Notes: a model not told the origin generated them from the sequence alone. A stretch of 42,267 nucleotides of DNA from Streptomyces spiramenti (GCF_012034385.1 NZ_JAAVJB010000021.1:1-42267), one strand, 5' to 3'; shown: positions 22,782-30,978, numbered from the stretch's first letter. A program made the numbers and translations.

Positions 22782-23773
22782 CCGACATCCAGGAGAGGCC
22801 GCCCCAGGCGGACCCGGCGACGCCCCAGGCCTCGGCCGCGGGCAACCCGCCGGGCGGTGTGACCAGCCACCACACCCTGCAGATCAAGAAGCGCCGCCGC
22901 AAAGAGGCGCTGATCGCGCATCTGTTCCTCGCGCCGTGGTTCGTGGGCCTGATCGCCATCACGTCCATCCCGCTGCTGGCGTCGCTGTACCTGTCGTTCA
23001 CCGACTACCACCTGATCCGGGACTGGGGGTGGGTCGGCTTCGACAACTACCGTCAGATGTTCTTCGACGACCCGCGGTTCCTCAAGGCGTTGTCGAACAC
23101 CACCATCTACGTGCTGGTGTCGGTGCCGCTTCAGCTGACGTTCGCGCTGGCGCTGGCGCTGGTCCTGGACCGGGGCGTGCGGGGTCTGTCGATCTACCGC
23201 TCGGTCTACTACCTGCCCTCGCTGCTGGGTTCCAGCGTCGCCATCGCCATCCTGTGGCGGAAGGTCTTCGGCGCGGACGGCCTGTTCAACGAGTTCCTCG
23301 GCTTCTTCGGGTACGAGGGCACCAGCTGGGTGGGCGACCCCTCCACTGCGCTCGGCACCCTGGTCGTCCTGAACGTGTGGACGTTCGGCTCGCCGATGGT
23401 CATCTTCCTCGCCGGCCTGCGGCAGATCCCGCCGAGCTACTACGAGGCGGCGAGCATCGACGGCGCCGGCACGATGCGGCAGTTCTTCTCCATCACCCTG
23501 CCGCTGCTGACCCCGATCATCTTCTTCAACCTGGTGCTCCAGCTGATCGGCGCCTTCCAGTCCTTCACCCAGGCGTACGTGGTCTCCGGGGGCAACGGCA
23601 GCCCGGCCGACTCCACGCTCTTCTACACGATGTACGTCTACCAGAAGGGCTTCAACTCCTTCGAGATGGGCTACGCCTCGGCGATGGCCTGGGTCCTCGT
23701 GCTCATCATCGCCGTCCTGACCGCGGTGAACTTCCTGATGTCGAAGTATTGGGTGTTCTACAGTGACAAGTAA
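22778..23773 (+). CDS. CUT1 sugar ABC permease (MalF-like)
   Basis: A 331-aa permease with about six membrane segments after a Pro/Ala-rich cytosolic N-terminus. The EAA loop that docks the ATPase is at about residue 222 (EAASIDGAGTMRQFF...LPLLTP). It overlaps the previous gene by ATGA and the next by 11 bases. No ATPase gene lies in the operon, so a shared MsiK-type ATPase encoded elsewhere is expected, as in other actinomycete CUT1 systems. Sugar specificity comes from the binding protein downstream. Confidence 0.92.
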   Translation: MTDIQERPPQADPATPQASAAGNPPGGVTSHHTLQIKKRRRKEALIAHLFLAPWFVGLIAITSIPLLASLYLSFTDYHLIRDWGWVGFDNYRQMFFDDPRFLKALSNTTIYVLVSVPLQLTFALALALVLDRGVRGLSIYRSVYYLPSLLGSSVAIAILWRKVFGADGLFNEFLGFFGYEGTSWVGDPSTALGTLVVLNVWTFGSPMVIFLAGLRQIPPSYYEAASIDGAGTMRQFFSITLPLLTPIIFFNLVLQLIGAFQSFTQAYVVSGGNGSPADSTLFYTMYVYQKGFNSFEMGYASAMAWVLVLIIAVLTAVNFLMSKYWVFYSDK

Positions 23774-24686
23774 CCACGACACCGACCGCGGCGGGCTCAA
23801 GGTCAAGGACGCCGACCGCGCGGGACTCAACGACACCGCCATGGCACGCGTGCTGCTGTGGTTCCGCGGGCGGAGGGTGTTCACCCACATCGGGCTGATC
23901 CTCTTCGGCCTGGTGATGCTCTACCCGCTGCTGTGGATGGTCTCCTCCTCGCTCAAGCCCGAGGACGTCATCTTCCGCGAGCAGGGCCTCATCCCGACGA
24001 GCATCACCTTCGACAACTTCATCGCCGGCTGGAACGCGCTGCGGCACCCCTTCAGCCACTACATGTTCAACTCCGCGATCATCACCGCGGGTGCGGTGGT
24101 CGGCAACCTCCTGGCCTGCTCGCTGGCGGCGTACGCGTTCGCCCGGCTGGAGTTCCCGTTCAAGAAGTTCTGGTTCGCGGTGATGCTCGGCACGATCATG
24201 CTGCCGCTGCACGTGGTCCTGGTCCCCCAGTACATCCTGTTCTCGGAGCTGGGCTGGATCAACACGTTCTACCCGCTCATCGTGCCGAAGTTCCTGGCCA
24301 CGGACGCGTTCTTCATCTTCCTGATGGTGCAGTTCATCAGGACGCTCCCCCGTGACCTCGACGAGGCCGCCCTCATCGACGGGGCCGGTCACTGGCGGAT
24401 CTTCAGCCGGATCATCATCCCGCTCTCCACGCCGGCGCTCGCCACCACCGCGATCTTCACCTTCATCTGGACCTGGAACGACTTCCTGTCCCAGTTGATC
24501 TTCCTCACCAACCCGGACATGCACACCGTCCCGGTCGCACTGCGGACCTTCCTGGACTCCAGCGGGGATTCCTCCTGGGGACCGATGTTCGCCATGTCGG
24601 TCATCGCACTGGGCCCGATCTTCGGGTTCTTCCTGGCCGGCCAGAAATACCTGGTCCGCGGTATCGCCACCTCGGGTCTGAAGTAG
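23763..24686 (+). CDS. CUT1 sugar ABC permease (MalG-like)
   Basis: A 307-aa second permease with six predicted membrane segments and the EAA loop at about residue 198 (DEAALIDGAGHWRIFSRIIIPL). The GTG start at 23763 lies inside the previous gene's end, an 11-base overlap implying tight stoichiometry. It forms the transmembrane channel with the preceding protein. After its stop an unusually AT-rich stretch (TAGTTAGAGAATTCAAAGGAG) leads to the binding-protein gene and should keep that start unstructured. Confidence 0.92.
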   Translation: MTSNHDTDRGGLKVKDADRAGLNDTAMARVLLWFRGRRVFTHIGLILFGLVMLYPLLWMVSSSLKPEDVIFREQGLIPTSITFDNFIAGWNALRHPFSHYMFNSAIITAGAVVGNLLACSLAAYAFARLEFPFKKFWFAVMLGTIMLPLHVVLVPQYILFSELGWINTFYPLIVPKFLATDAFFIFLMVQFIRTLPRDLDEAALIDGAGHWRIFSRIIIPLSTPALATTAIFTFIWTWNDFLSQLIFLTNPDMHTVPVALRTFLDSSGDSSWGPMFAMSVIALGPIFGFFLAGQKYLVRGIATSGLK

Positions 24687-24710
24687 TTAGAGAATTCAAA
24701 GGAGAGTTCA

Positions 24711-25997
24711 GTGACCACTCACACCAAGCACCTGACCCGCAGAGTGCTGCCGGCCCTCGCGGTGGTCGGCGCGATGACCCTGACGGCCTGCGGCGGCGGC
24801 AACAGCGGCGGCGGCGAGGACGGCGACATCACCCTCCGCGTGGCCTGGTGGGGCAGCGACCACCGCCAGCGCATCACCGAAGAGGCGATAGCCAAGTTCG
24901 AGGAGCAGAACGAGGGCATCACGATCCAGCCCGAGTACTCCACCTTCGACTCCTACTACGACCAGCTGACGACGCAGGTCGCCTCCAACGACGCGCCCGA
25001 CGTGTTCGCCGTGGAGATCCGCCGCTTCGGCGAGCTGGCCCGCGGCGGCGTGATGGCCGACCTCGGCGACAAGGTCGACACCGGGGACCTCAACGCGGAG
25101 CTGCTGGAGTCCGGCGCCATCGACGGCACCCAGTACGGCATTCCGACCGGGGCCAACGCCTTCGCCATCATGGCCAACACCAAGGTCTTCGAGGACGCCG
25201 GCCTGGAACTGCCGGACGACACCGCCTGGACCTGGGAGGACTACCTGGAGCTGAGCGCCGAGCTCACCGACGTCAGCGACAGCGGCATCTACGGCACCCA
25301 GATCAGCAACAACGACGCCTGGCTGCGCGTCTTCTCCGCCCAGCAGGGCGAGGAGTTCTACACCGACGGCCAGCTCGGCATCACCGAGGAGACCGTCACC
25401 GACTGGTTCCAGTACCAGCTGGACCAGATCGACCAGGGCGCCTCCCCCGACGGCCCCCGCAGCGTCGAGATCGGCTCCAACGTCGAGACCTCGCTGATCG
25501 CCACCAACACCGGCGGCATGGGCATGTGGTGGACCAACCAGCTGGGCACGCTCTCCTCCGGTTCCGGTGAGAACGTCGAGCTGCTCCGCATGCCGAACGC
25601 CGGCAACGGAGGCGGCGGCGGCATGTTCCTCCAGCCGACCATGTTCTGGGCCGTCAGCGGCAACTCCCCCGAGCAGGAAGCCGCCGCGAAGCTGGTCGAC
25701 TTCCTGGTCAACGACCCCGAGGCCGGCGCCATCCAGGGCTCCGACCGCGGTCTCCCGATGAACTCCTCCGTGCTCGACGCCGTCCGCGACGGGCTGCCCG
25801 AGGAGGACCAGAAGTCGCTGTCCTTCCTGGAGGACATCAGCGACGAGACCGACACCCCGCCCACCGCGCTGCCCAGCGGCGCCGGTGAGATCCCCAACCT
25901 GCTGACCCGCTACAGCGAGGAGGTCTACTTCGGCCGCATGACGCCGCAGGAGGCCGCCGCGCAGTTCGTCTCCGAGGCGAACGGCACCCTCAGCTGA
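24711..25997 (+). CDS. CUT1 sugar-binding lipoprotein
   Basis: A 428-aa extracellular solute-binding protein, family 1. The lipobox LTAC places lipidated Cys27 at the mature N-terminus, followed by a Gly/Ser/Asp linker. The start of the mature domain (ITLRVAWWGSDHRQRITEEAIAKF) and MWWTNQLG are typical of oligosaccharide or sugar binders. GTG start with AAAGGAG at ideal spacing. Its place after the permeases instead of before them is unusual but the strong ribosome site compensates. The ligand is unknown. Confidence 0.92.
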   Translation: MTTHTKHLTRRVLPALAVVGAMTLTACGGGNSGGGEDGDITLRVAWWGSDHRQRITEEAIAKFEEQNEGITIQPEYSTFDSYYDQLTTQVASNDAPDVFAVEIRRFGELARGGVMADLGDKVDTGDLNAELLESGAIDGTQYGIPTGANAFAIMANTKVFEDAGLELPDDTAWTWEDYLELSAELTDVSDSGIYGTQISNNDAWLRVFSAQQGEEFYTDGQLGITEETVTDWFQYQLDQIDQGASPDGPRSVEIGSNVETSLIATNTGGMGMWWTNQLGTLSSGSGENVELLRMPNAGNGGGGGMFLQPTMFWAVSGNSPEQEAAAKLVDFLVNDPEAGAIQGSDRGLPMNSSVLDAVRDGLPEEDQKSLSFLEDISDETDTPPTALPSGAGEIPNLLTRYSEEVYFGRMTPQEAAAQFVSEANGTLS

Positions 25998-26058
25998 CCG
26001 GACCCGGGGGTGGGCGGTACCGAAGCATCTCGAACCACCGCACGAGGAGAGACCACCC

Positions 26059-27363
26059 GTGACCCGCCGTTACGCATTCGTCGGCCTCGGCCACCGCGCG
26101 CAGATGTACGTCGACGCGCTGCTCGGTGACTGGAGCGACACCGGGGAGATCACCGCTCTCCTCGACACCAACCAGACCCGGATGGACTTCTACAACGAGC
26201 GGATCGCGGCCACCGGCCGTTCCGCCGTGCCCACCTTCCGGCCCGACGGTTTCCAGCAGATGCTGGAGCACTGCGACGCGGTCGTGGTCACCTCGGTGGA
26301 CAACACCCACGCCGACTACGTGGTCGCCGCCCTCGACGCCGGCCGCGACGTGGTGGTGGAGAAGCCGCTGACCGTGGACGCCGCCGGCTGCGAGGCCATC
26401 GCCGCGGCAGCCGAACGCAGCTCCGGCGAGATCGTCGTCACCTTCAACTACCGCTACTCGCCGCGCAACACGGCGCTGCGCGAGGCGATCGCCTCCGGTC
26501 GCATCGGCGACGTCACCAGCGTCAACTTCGAGTGGACGCTGGACACCATCCACGGCGCGGACTACTTCCGGCGCTGGCACCGCGACCGGGAGTCCTCGGG
26601 CGGCCTGCTGGTGCACAAGTCGACCCACCACTTCGACCTGGTCAACTGGTGGCTGGACGCCCGCGCCGAGATGGTCTTCGCCCAGGCGGACCTGCGGTTC
26701 TACGGCGACGGCAACATCGAGGGCCCCCGGCCCGAGCGCTCCCACGGCGCGCCCGGCCTGGGCACCGACCCGTTCCTGCTGGACATCGGCGCCGACGCCC
26801 GCCTGAAGCGGCTGTACCTGGACGCCGAGGCGGAGGACGGGTACGTCCGCGACCAGGACGTCTTCGCCCCGGGCGTGACCATCGACGACAACATGGCCGT
26901 GCTGGTCCGCTACGACAACCGGGCGCTGCTGACCTACTCCCTCAACGCCCATGCCCCGCACGAGGGTTACCGGGTGACGGTCAACGGCACCAAGGGGCGG
27001 CTGGAGCTGGAGGTCTGCGAGCGGTCGTGGACCCCGCCGCAGGACGCGGTGGACCCCTCCGCCACCGGCAAGGCCAACGCGCAGGGCGCCTTCGACCGCC
27101 TGACCGTCCAGGAGCACTGGAAGCAGGCCGAGGAGCTGCCGATCCGCAACGGCGAGGGCGCGCACGGCGGCGGCGACAAGCTGCTGCTGAACGACGTCTT
27201 CCGGGGACCGGGCCAGGACCCGCTGGCCCGGCAGGCCGGCTTCCGCGACGGCATCCGCTCGGTGCTGATCGGCGCCGCCGCGAGCCGCTCGGCCCGCACC
27301 GGCGTCCCCGTCACGCTGACCGACTCCGGGACGCGGCTGACGCCGGAGGCGTCCGGCGCCTGA
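26059..27363 (+). CDS. Gfo/Idh/MocA-family oxidoreductase (second, longer)
   Basis: A 434-aa dehydrogenase opening with RYAFVGLGHRAQMYVDALLG, a modified Rossmann loop with GLGHRA. It has the hallmark EKPLTVDAAGCEAI and a substrate-domain segment GGLLVHKSTHHFDLVNWW with the likely catalytic His pair. It is about 45 residues longer than the first Gfo protein. The longer form with this N-terminus is, from memory, common next to DUF6807 genes in actinomycetes. The GTG start has GAGGAGAG upstream. A hairpin directly follows its stop. The substrate is unknown: a sugar, glycoside or inositol-like compound. Confidence 0.88.
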   Translation: MTRRYAFVGLGHRAQMYVDALLGDWSDTGEITALLDTNQTRMDFYNERIAATGRSAVPTFRPDGFQQMLEHCDAVVVTSVDNTHADYVVAALDAGRDVVVEKPLTVDAAGCEAIAAAAERSSGEIVVTFNYRYSPRNTALREAIASGRIGDVTSVNFEWTLDTIHGADYFRRWHRDRESSGGLLVHKSTHHFDLVNWWLDARAEMVFAQADLRFYGDGNIEGPRPERSHGAPGLGTDPFLLDIGADARLKRLYLDAEAEDGYVRDQDVFAPGVTIDDNMAVLVRYDNRALLTYSLNAHAPHEGYRVTVNGTKGRLELEVCERSWTPPQDAVDPSATGKANAQGAFDRLTVQEHWKQAEELPIRNGEGAHGGGDKLLLNDVFRGPGQDPLARQAGFRDGIRSVLIGAAASRSARTGVPVTLTDSGTRLTPEASGA

Positions 27364-27366
27364 CCC

Positions 27367-27396
27367 GCGGCGGCACCCGCCGACAGGTGCCGCCGC
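27367..27396 (+). terminator. Hairpin between second Gfo gene and DUF6807 gene
   Basis: GCGGCGGCACC and GGTGCCGCCGC form a perfect 11-pair stem with an eight-base loop, three bases after the Gfo stop. It may attenuate transcription into the next gene. Confidence 0.6.
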
Positions 27397-27529
27397 TCCG
27401 CGTTTCCCGGTGCCGTCGACGGCCGCCGGCGGCCCGTCGGGCCGCGGTGGCCGCCGGCGGCTCCGGCACGTCACCACCGGTGGCCGCCAGGCCCCGCAAC
27501 CCCACGCCCCGACCGACGAAAGGCACCCC

Positions 27530-28456
27530 ATGACCCGGCCCGACCTGCGGCTGACCCACACACCCGGCGACCGCGTCGAGCTGCGGCACCAGGACGTCAC
27601 CCTCTTCTCCTACGTCTACCGCCCGGAGGCGGCCTGGGAGGCCCCCAAGCCGTACCTCCATCCGCTGCGGACCCTCTCGGGCGGAGTCGTCACCGACTAC
27701 CGCCCCAACGACCACCGCTGGCACAAGGGCCTCCAGCTGACCGCCTCCCACCTCTCGGGACAGAACATCTGGGGTGGCCGCTGCTACGTCCACCCGGTCG
27801 GCTACCAGCCGTTCCCGGAGCGCCTGGGCTCGATGGAGCACGACGGGTTCGAGGGGCTGACGGAGACCGAGGACGGCGCCGTGATCGCGGAGCGGCTGAC
27901 CTGGCGCAACCACGACGGCGACGGCTGGGTCGAGGAACGGCGCCGCATCGAGGCCCACCAGGTGGACCCGGATGCCGGGGCGTGGACGCTGACCTGGTCC
28001 TCGACGATGACCAACGTGCGCGGCGAGGAGCTGCGGTTCGGTTCGCCGACGACCGCCGGGCGCGAGATGGCGGGGTACACCGGGCTGTTCTGGCGCGGCC
28101 CGCGGGCCTTCCGCAACGGGAAGGTCCTCGGGCCGGAGGGCGAGGGCCAGGAGCTGATGGGCAGCCAGGGCGCCTGGCTGTCCTACTCCGGTGAGTTCGA
28201 CGGCATCGACGGTCACGCCACCGTCGTCTTCGAGCACGCGCCCGCCAACGGGCAGGACGGTTCGGGGGCCGAGCACCCCTCACACTGGTTCGTCCGCAGC
28301 GACCCGTTCGCCGCGGTGGCGCCCTCCTGGGCGTTCTTCGACGAGCTGGTGCTGCCCCCGGGCGAGTCCCTGGTCCGGCGCTACCGCGTGGTGATCGCCG
28401 ACGGCGCCTGGGAGCGCGAGCGCACCGAGAAGTACCTGGCGCAGCTGGCCTGGTGA
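27530..28456 (+). CDS. DUF6807 family protein (often misnamed 'PmoA', methane oxygenase)
   Basis: A 308-aa protein with the recurring signature DYRPNDHRWHKGLQL near residue 55, NIWGGRCYVHP and a C-terminal FFDELVLPPGESLVRRYRV. I recognise it as the DUF6807/PmoA-like family that travels with Gfo/Idh/MocA dehydrogenases and LacI regulators in actinomycetes. It has no membrane segment and no relation in mechanism to particulate methane monooxygenase. Histidine-rich motifs suggest a metal or carbohydrate site, perhaps a mutarotase-like beta-sandwich; this is inference. The ATG at 27530 has AAAGG upstream. It closes the plus arm of the sugar island. Confidence 0.75.
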   Translation: MTRPDLRLTHTPGDRVELRHQDVTLFSYVYRPEAAWEAPKPYLHPLRTLSGGVVTDYRPNDHRWHKGLQLTASHLSGQNIWGGRCYVHPVGYQPFPERLGSMEHDGFEGLTETEDGAVIAERLTWRNHDGDGWVEERRRIEAHQVDPDAGAWTLTWSSTMTNVRGEELRFGSPTTAGREMAGYTGLFWRGPRAFRNGKVLGPEGEGQELMGSQGAWLSYSGEFDGIDGHATVVFEHAPANGQDGSGAEHPSHWFVRSDPFAAVAPSWAFFDELVLPPGESLVRRYRVVIADGAWERERTEKYLAQLAW

Positions 28457-28463
28457 ACCCCGG

Positions 28464-28496
28464 CCGTCACCCGGCCGGTCGGCTGCCGGGTGACGG
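28464..28496 (+). terminator. Terminator of the sugar operon
   Basis: CCGTCACCCGGC pairs perfectly with GCCGGGTGACGG (12 pairs, nine-base loop) directly after the DUF6807 stop. Confidence 0.75.
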
Positions 28497-28530
28497 TGCA
28501 ATGCCGTGGCGGCGATGGGGCACGGCCCGT

Positions 28531-28536
28531 TAACCT
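28531..28536 (+). promoter_or_regulatory. Possible -10 box for a leaderless methyltransferase mRNA
   Basis: TAACCT ends seven bases before the ATG of the methyltransferase, where no Shine-Dalgarno is seen. That is the spacing expected if transcription starts on the start codon. No convincing -35 was found. Confidence 0.4.
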
Positions 28537-28543
28537 CCGCGCC

Positions 28544-29281
28544 ATGGCCGATGCGATCTTCTCCCACCCGCGACTCGCCGCGGTCTACGACCCGCTCGAT
28601 CCCGACCGCGGTGACCTGGTGCCGTACCTGCGGATGGCGGAGGAGTTCGCCGCACGTCGGGTCCTGGACATCGGTTGCGGGACAGGTGTGTTCGCACTGC
28701 TGCTCGCGGAGGACGGCGTCGAGGTGACCGGCGTCGATCCGGCGCCGGCGTCGCTGACGGTGGCCCGTGCCAAGCCCGGCGCCGACCGGGTGCGCTGGAT
28801 CGAGGGAGACGCCACCGTGCTGCCGCCGCTGCGCGTGGACCTGGCGACGATGACCGCCAACGTGGCGCAGGCGATCGTCGAGCCGGACGTCTGGGCGGGC
28901 ACCCTGCGCGGGGCCCGCGCGGCGCTGCGTCCCGGCGGCCGGCTGGTGTTCGAGACGCGCGTCCCCGCCCGACGGGTGTGGGAGCGGTGGACGCGGGAGC
29001 GCACCCACCGGGTGTCGGAGGTGCCGGGGGTCGGCCCGGTGGAGAACTGGGTGCAGGTCACGGCGGTCGACGGCCCACTCGTCTCGTTCCGGTGGCACTA
29101 CGTCTTCGGTTCGGACGGCGTGACGCTGACCTCGGACTCCACGCTGCGGTTCCGGGAGCGCGACGAGGTCGGGGACGACCTCACCGCCGCCGGGTTCACG
29201 GTGGCGGAGGTCCGCGACGCCCCGGATCGGCCCGGCGGCGAGTGGGTCTTCGTCGCCCGCCGGTCGGGAACGGGCGGCTGA
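28544..29281 (+). CDS. Class I SAM-dependent methyltransferase
   Basis: A 245-aa methyltransferase. Motif I is VLDIGCGTGVFALLLA (residues about 41-56), with the acidic loop GVDPAPASL next and the motif GDATVLPP. A post-motif segment, RAALRPGGRLVFETR, completes the Rossmann-like core. The substrate is unknown. It stands alone between the sugar operon terminator and the convergent FN3 lipoprotein gene. No Shine-Dalgarno precedes the ATG, and a TAACCT box seven bases upstream suggests a leaderless transcript. Confidence 0.87.
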   Translation: MADAIFSHPRLAAVYDPLDPDRGDLVPYLRMAEEFAARRVLDIGCGTGVFALLLAEDGVEVTGVDPAPASLTVARAKPGADRVRWIEGDATVLPPLRVDLATMTANVAQAIVEPDVWAGTLRGARAALRPGGRLVFETRVPARRVWERWTRERTHRVSEVPGVGPVENWVQVTAVDGPLVSFRWHYVFGSDGVTLTSDSTLRFRERDEVGDDLTAAGFTVAEVRDAPDRPGGEWVFVARRSGTGG

Positions 29282-29297
29282 GGCTCGCGGGCCTCAG
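29278..29297. terminator. Convergent stop-codon hairpin
   Basis: CTGAGGC and GCCTCAG form a perfect seven-pair stem with a six-base loop. The left arm contains the methyltransferase stop and the right arm the stop of the opposite FN3 gene, so both genes end inside the hairpin. Confidence 0.5.
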
Positions 29298-30262
29298 GGG
29301 GCGGCGGTGGCCCGGACCGCCGGGGTGAAGGAGCCCCAGTGGCCGTCGGGGAGCTTCGCGCGCACGGTCACCGCGTGGCGGGCGCCGGGCTCGTCCACGG
29401 TGAGCGTGTGGGTGATCCTGCTCTCCGGGGCGTCGGCTCCCCACAGCAGCGTCGTGGTGAACTCCCCGTCGAGGTGGATCTGGTACTCCAGTACCGCGGC
29501 TCCCGTCACCGGCGGGGTCCAGCTCAGCTCGACGGTCGCGGGCGCGGAGCCGGGGCGCGCTTCGAGCCCCCGGGGGGCTGTCGCGGTGCCGCTCTCCCCC
29601 GCGTCGTCCGCGCCGGGAGTGGTCAGCCGGAGTTCGGGGCCGGGCCCGGAGACGTTGTCCCCGGCGTCGCGGGCGACCACGGTGAACACGTAGTCCGTTC
29701 CGGGGCGCAGCCCGGTGACCAGGGTGCCGGTCTCCTCACCGGGAACGCTGTGGATGGCCGTTCCGCTCTGGTGGATCTCGTAGCCGGTGACGCCCACGTC
29801 GTCCTCCGCGGGCTCCCAGGTCAGGGTGACCGTCCTCGGACCGTCCGCCGTGCCGGTCAGCTCACCGGGGGGCGTCGGTGGTTCGTCGTCGTCGGTCTCG
29901 ACGCCCAGGGTGGTGGTGGCGGCGGCGCGGCTCTCACCGGACTGTCCGGCGGGTCCCTTCGAGCGGACCGTGAAGTCGTAGGCGGTGGCGGGTTCCAGGC
30001 CGGTGACGTCGACCATGTACTCCTCCGCTCCGACGGTCGCCGCCTCCTCGCCGTCGCGGTGCACCGTGTACCCGGTGACGCCGGCTGCGGGGTCGGCCCG
30101 GTGCCACATGACGTGGACGGTGGAGGAGCTGGTGGCCTGCGCGGTCACCCCGGAGGGGGCGGGCGGGCGTTCCCGGCCCGCGGCATCGCCACCGCAGGCG
30201 GTGAGGGCGAGGCCCAGCAGCAGGATGAGGGCGAGCACGGCGGTGTGGGGGGTCCGTGTCAC
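29294..30262 (-). CDS. Secreted lipoprotein with three fibronectin type III domains
   Basis: A 322-aa lipoprotein. The lipobox LTAC puts lipidated Cys23 at the mature start. Three fibronectin-III repeats follow at about 35-118, 129-216 and 228-320, each with the YTVHRDG / YEIHQSG / YQIHLDG strand and a later FTVR-type strand. Linkers are Asp/Glu/Thr-rich. There is no catalytic domain, so it is likely a surface spacer, binding or adhesin-like protein; FN3 modules commonly separate domains in chitinases and other polysaccharide hydrolases. GTG start with GGAAGG upstream. A perfect 12-base chitinase-type box lies just before it. Confidence 0.87.
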   Translation of the reverse strand: MTRTPHTAVLALILLLGLALTACGGDAAGRERPPAPSGVTAQATSSSTVHVMWHRADPAAGVTGYTVHRDGEEAATVGAEEYMVDVTGLEPATAYDFTVRSKGPAGQSGESRAAATTTLGVETDDDEPPTPPGELTGTADGPRTVTLTWEPAEDDVGVTGYEIHQSGTAIHSVPGEETGTLVTGLRPGTDYVFTVVARDAGDNVSGPGPELRLTTPGADDAGESGTATAPRGLEARPGSAPATVELSWTPPVTGAAVLEYQIHLDGEFTTTLLWGADAPESRITHTLTVDEPGARHAVTVRAKLPDGHWGSFTPAVRATAAP

Positions 30263-30286
30263 GGTCGTACCTTCCAACCGGAGTAA

Positions 30287-30298
30287 AGGTCTGGACCA
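30287..30298 (-). promoter_or_regulatory. DasR-type / chitinase-promoter repeat before the FN3 lipoprotein
   Basis: The minus strand reads TGGTCCAGACCT, which I recall as the exact 12-base repeat described in Streptomyces chitinase promoters. It differs by one base from the LPMO box (TGGTCTAGACCT). It lies 25 bases before the GTG start and abuts the predicted -10 box. Confidence 0.65.
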
Positions 30299-30326
30299 CA
30301 ATGGCGGCTCGGGGGCGGCGGGGCAA
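30298..30326 (-). promoter_or_regulatory. Predicted promoter of the FN3 lipoprotein gene
   Basis: On the minus strand TTGCCC (plus 30321-30326) and CATTGT (plus 30298-30303) are 17 bases apart. The -10 is weak. The DasR-type box follows at once, the same layout as in the LPMO promoter. Confidence 0.4.
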
Positions 30327-30327
30327 G

Positions 30328-30365
30328 GGTCGGGGCGGCACCCGGCACCGGGCGCCGCCCCGACC
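30328..30365 (-). terminator. Terminator of the DoxX-like gene
   Basis: GGTCGGGGCGGC and GCCGCCCCGACC form a perfect 12-pair stem, 13 bases past the DoxX stop on the minus strand. It isolates the FN3 gene from read-through. Confidence 0.7.
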
Positions 30366-30378
30366 TCCGCCGGGCGGG

Positions 30379-30978
30379 TCAGCGCAGCCAGGCGTGATGA
30401 CGCACGAGGGGCGCCCGCTCCCAGGCCCGCCCCAGCCCCCAGGTGCGACCGGCCGCGCAGACGGCCATGGCCACCATCACCAGGGCGTAGACGACGTGCG
30501 CGTCGACCACCGGGTTGGGGGACATGGTGGGCGAACCGTCCGCGAGCACCCGTGCGACCGGCCACTCGGCGGTCCAGAGCATCAGCATCATCACGGTGCC
30601 GCCCGCCGCCGCGAGACGGAGACCGATCCCGGCGACCAGGGCGACTCCCAGTCCCAGCATCCCGGCCATGTAGGCGAAGTCCACCCACACCGCCCCGGCC
30701 CAGCCGTTGAACGTGCTCTGCAGCGGGCCGGCGGAGACCCCACCGAGGTAACCGGCGGCAGGAGCTCCCCCGTTGACCCAGGCTGACTCGGTCGGAGTGG
30801 CGTAGCCGAGCCCGAGCGTCTTGTCGAGGAACGCCCAGAGGAAGAGCAGGCCGGTGGCGATGCGGAGGACCGCGAGCACCCGGGCCGGGGTGGTGTGCGG
30901 CTCGGGGACCGCGGTGCCCTCGCGGCGCCGCTCGCGCGGGGCCGACGACGTGGGCGCAGGGGCAGGCTGGACTGACAT
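30379..30978 (-). CDS. DoxX-family membrane protein
   Basis: A 199-aa membrane protein. After a polar Pro/Ala/Arg-rich N-terminus of about 30 residues come four membrane segments, the first in RVLAVLRIATGLLFLWAFLDKTLGLGY, a pattern of the DoxX/thiosulfate-quinone oxidoreductase subunit family. Later segments include MAGMLGLGVALVAGIGLRL and VVDAHVVYALVMVAMAVC. The exact role is unknown; DoxX-like proteins have been linked to redox balance at the membrane. ATG at 30978 with AAGGA upstream. Its own terminator separates it from the FN3 gene. Confidence 0.8.
   Translation of the reverse strand: MSVQPAPAPTSSAPRERRREGTAVPEPHTTPARVLAVLRIATGLLFLWAFLDKTLGLGYATPTESAWVNGGAPAAGYLGGVSAGPLQSTFNGWAGAVWVDFAYMAGMLGLGVALVAGIGLRLAAAGGTVMMLMLWTAEWPVARVLADGSPTMSPNPVVDAHVVYALVMVAMAVCAAGRTWGLGRAWERAPLVRHHAWLR

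Noticed and set aside
27530..28456. Methane monooxygenase subunit PmoA
   Set aside because: The database-style name is misleading: the protein is soluble, has no membrane segments and lies in a sugar operon.
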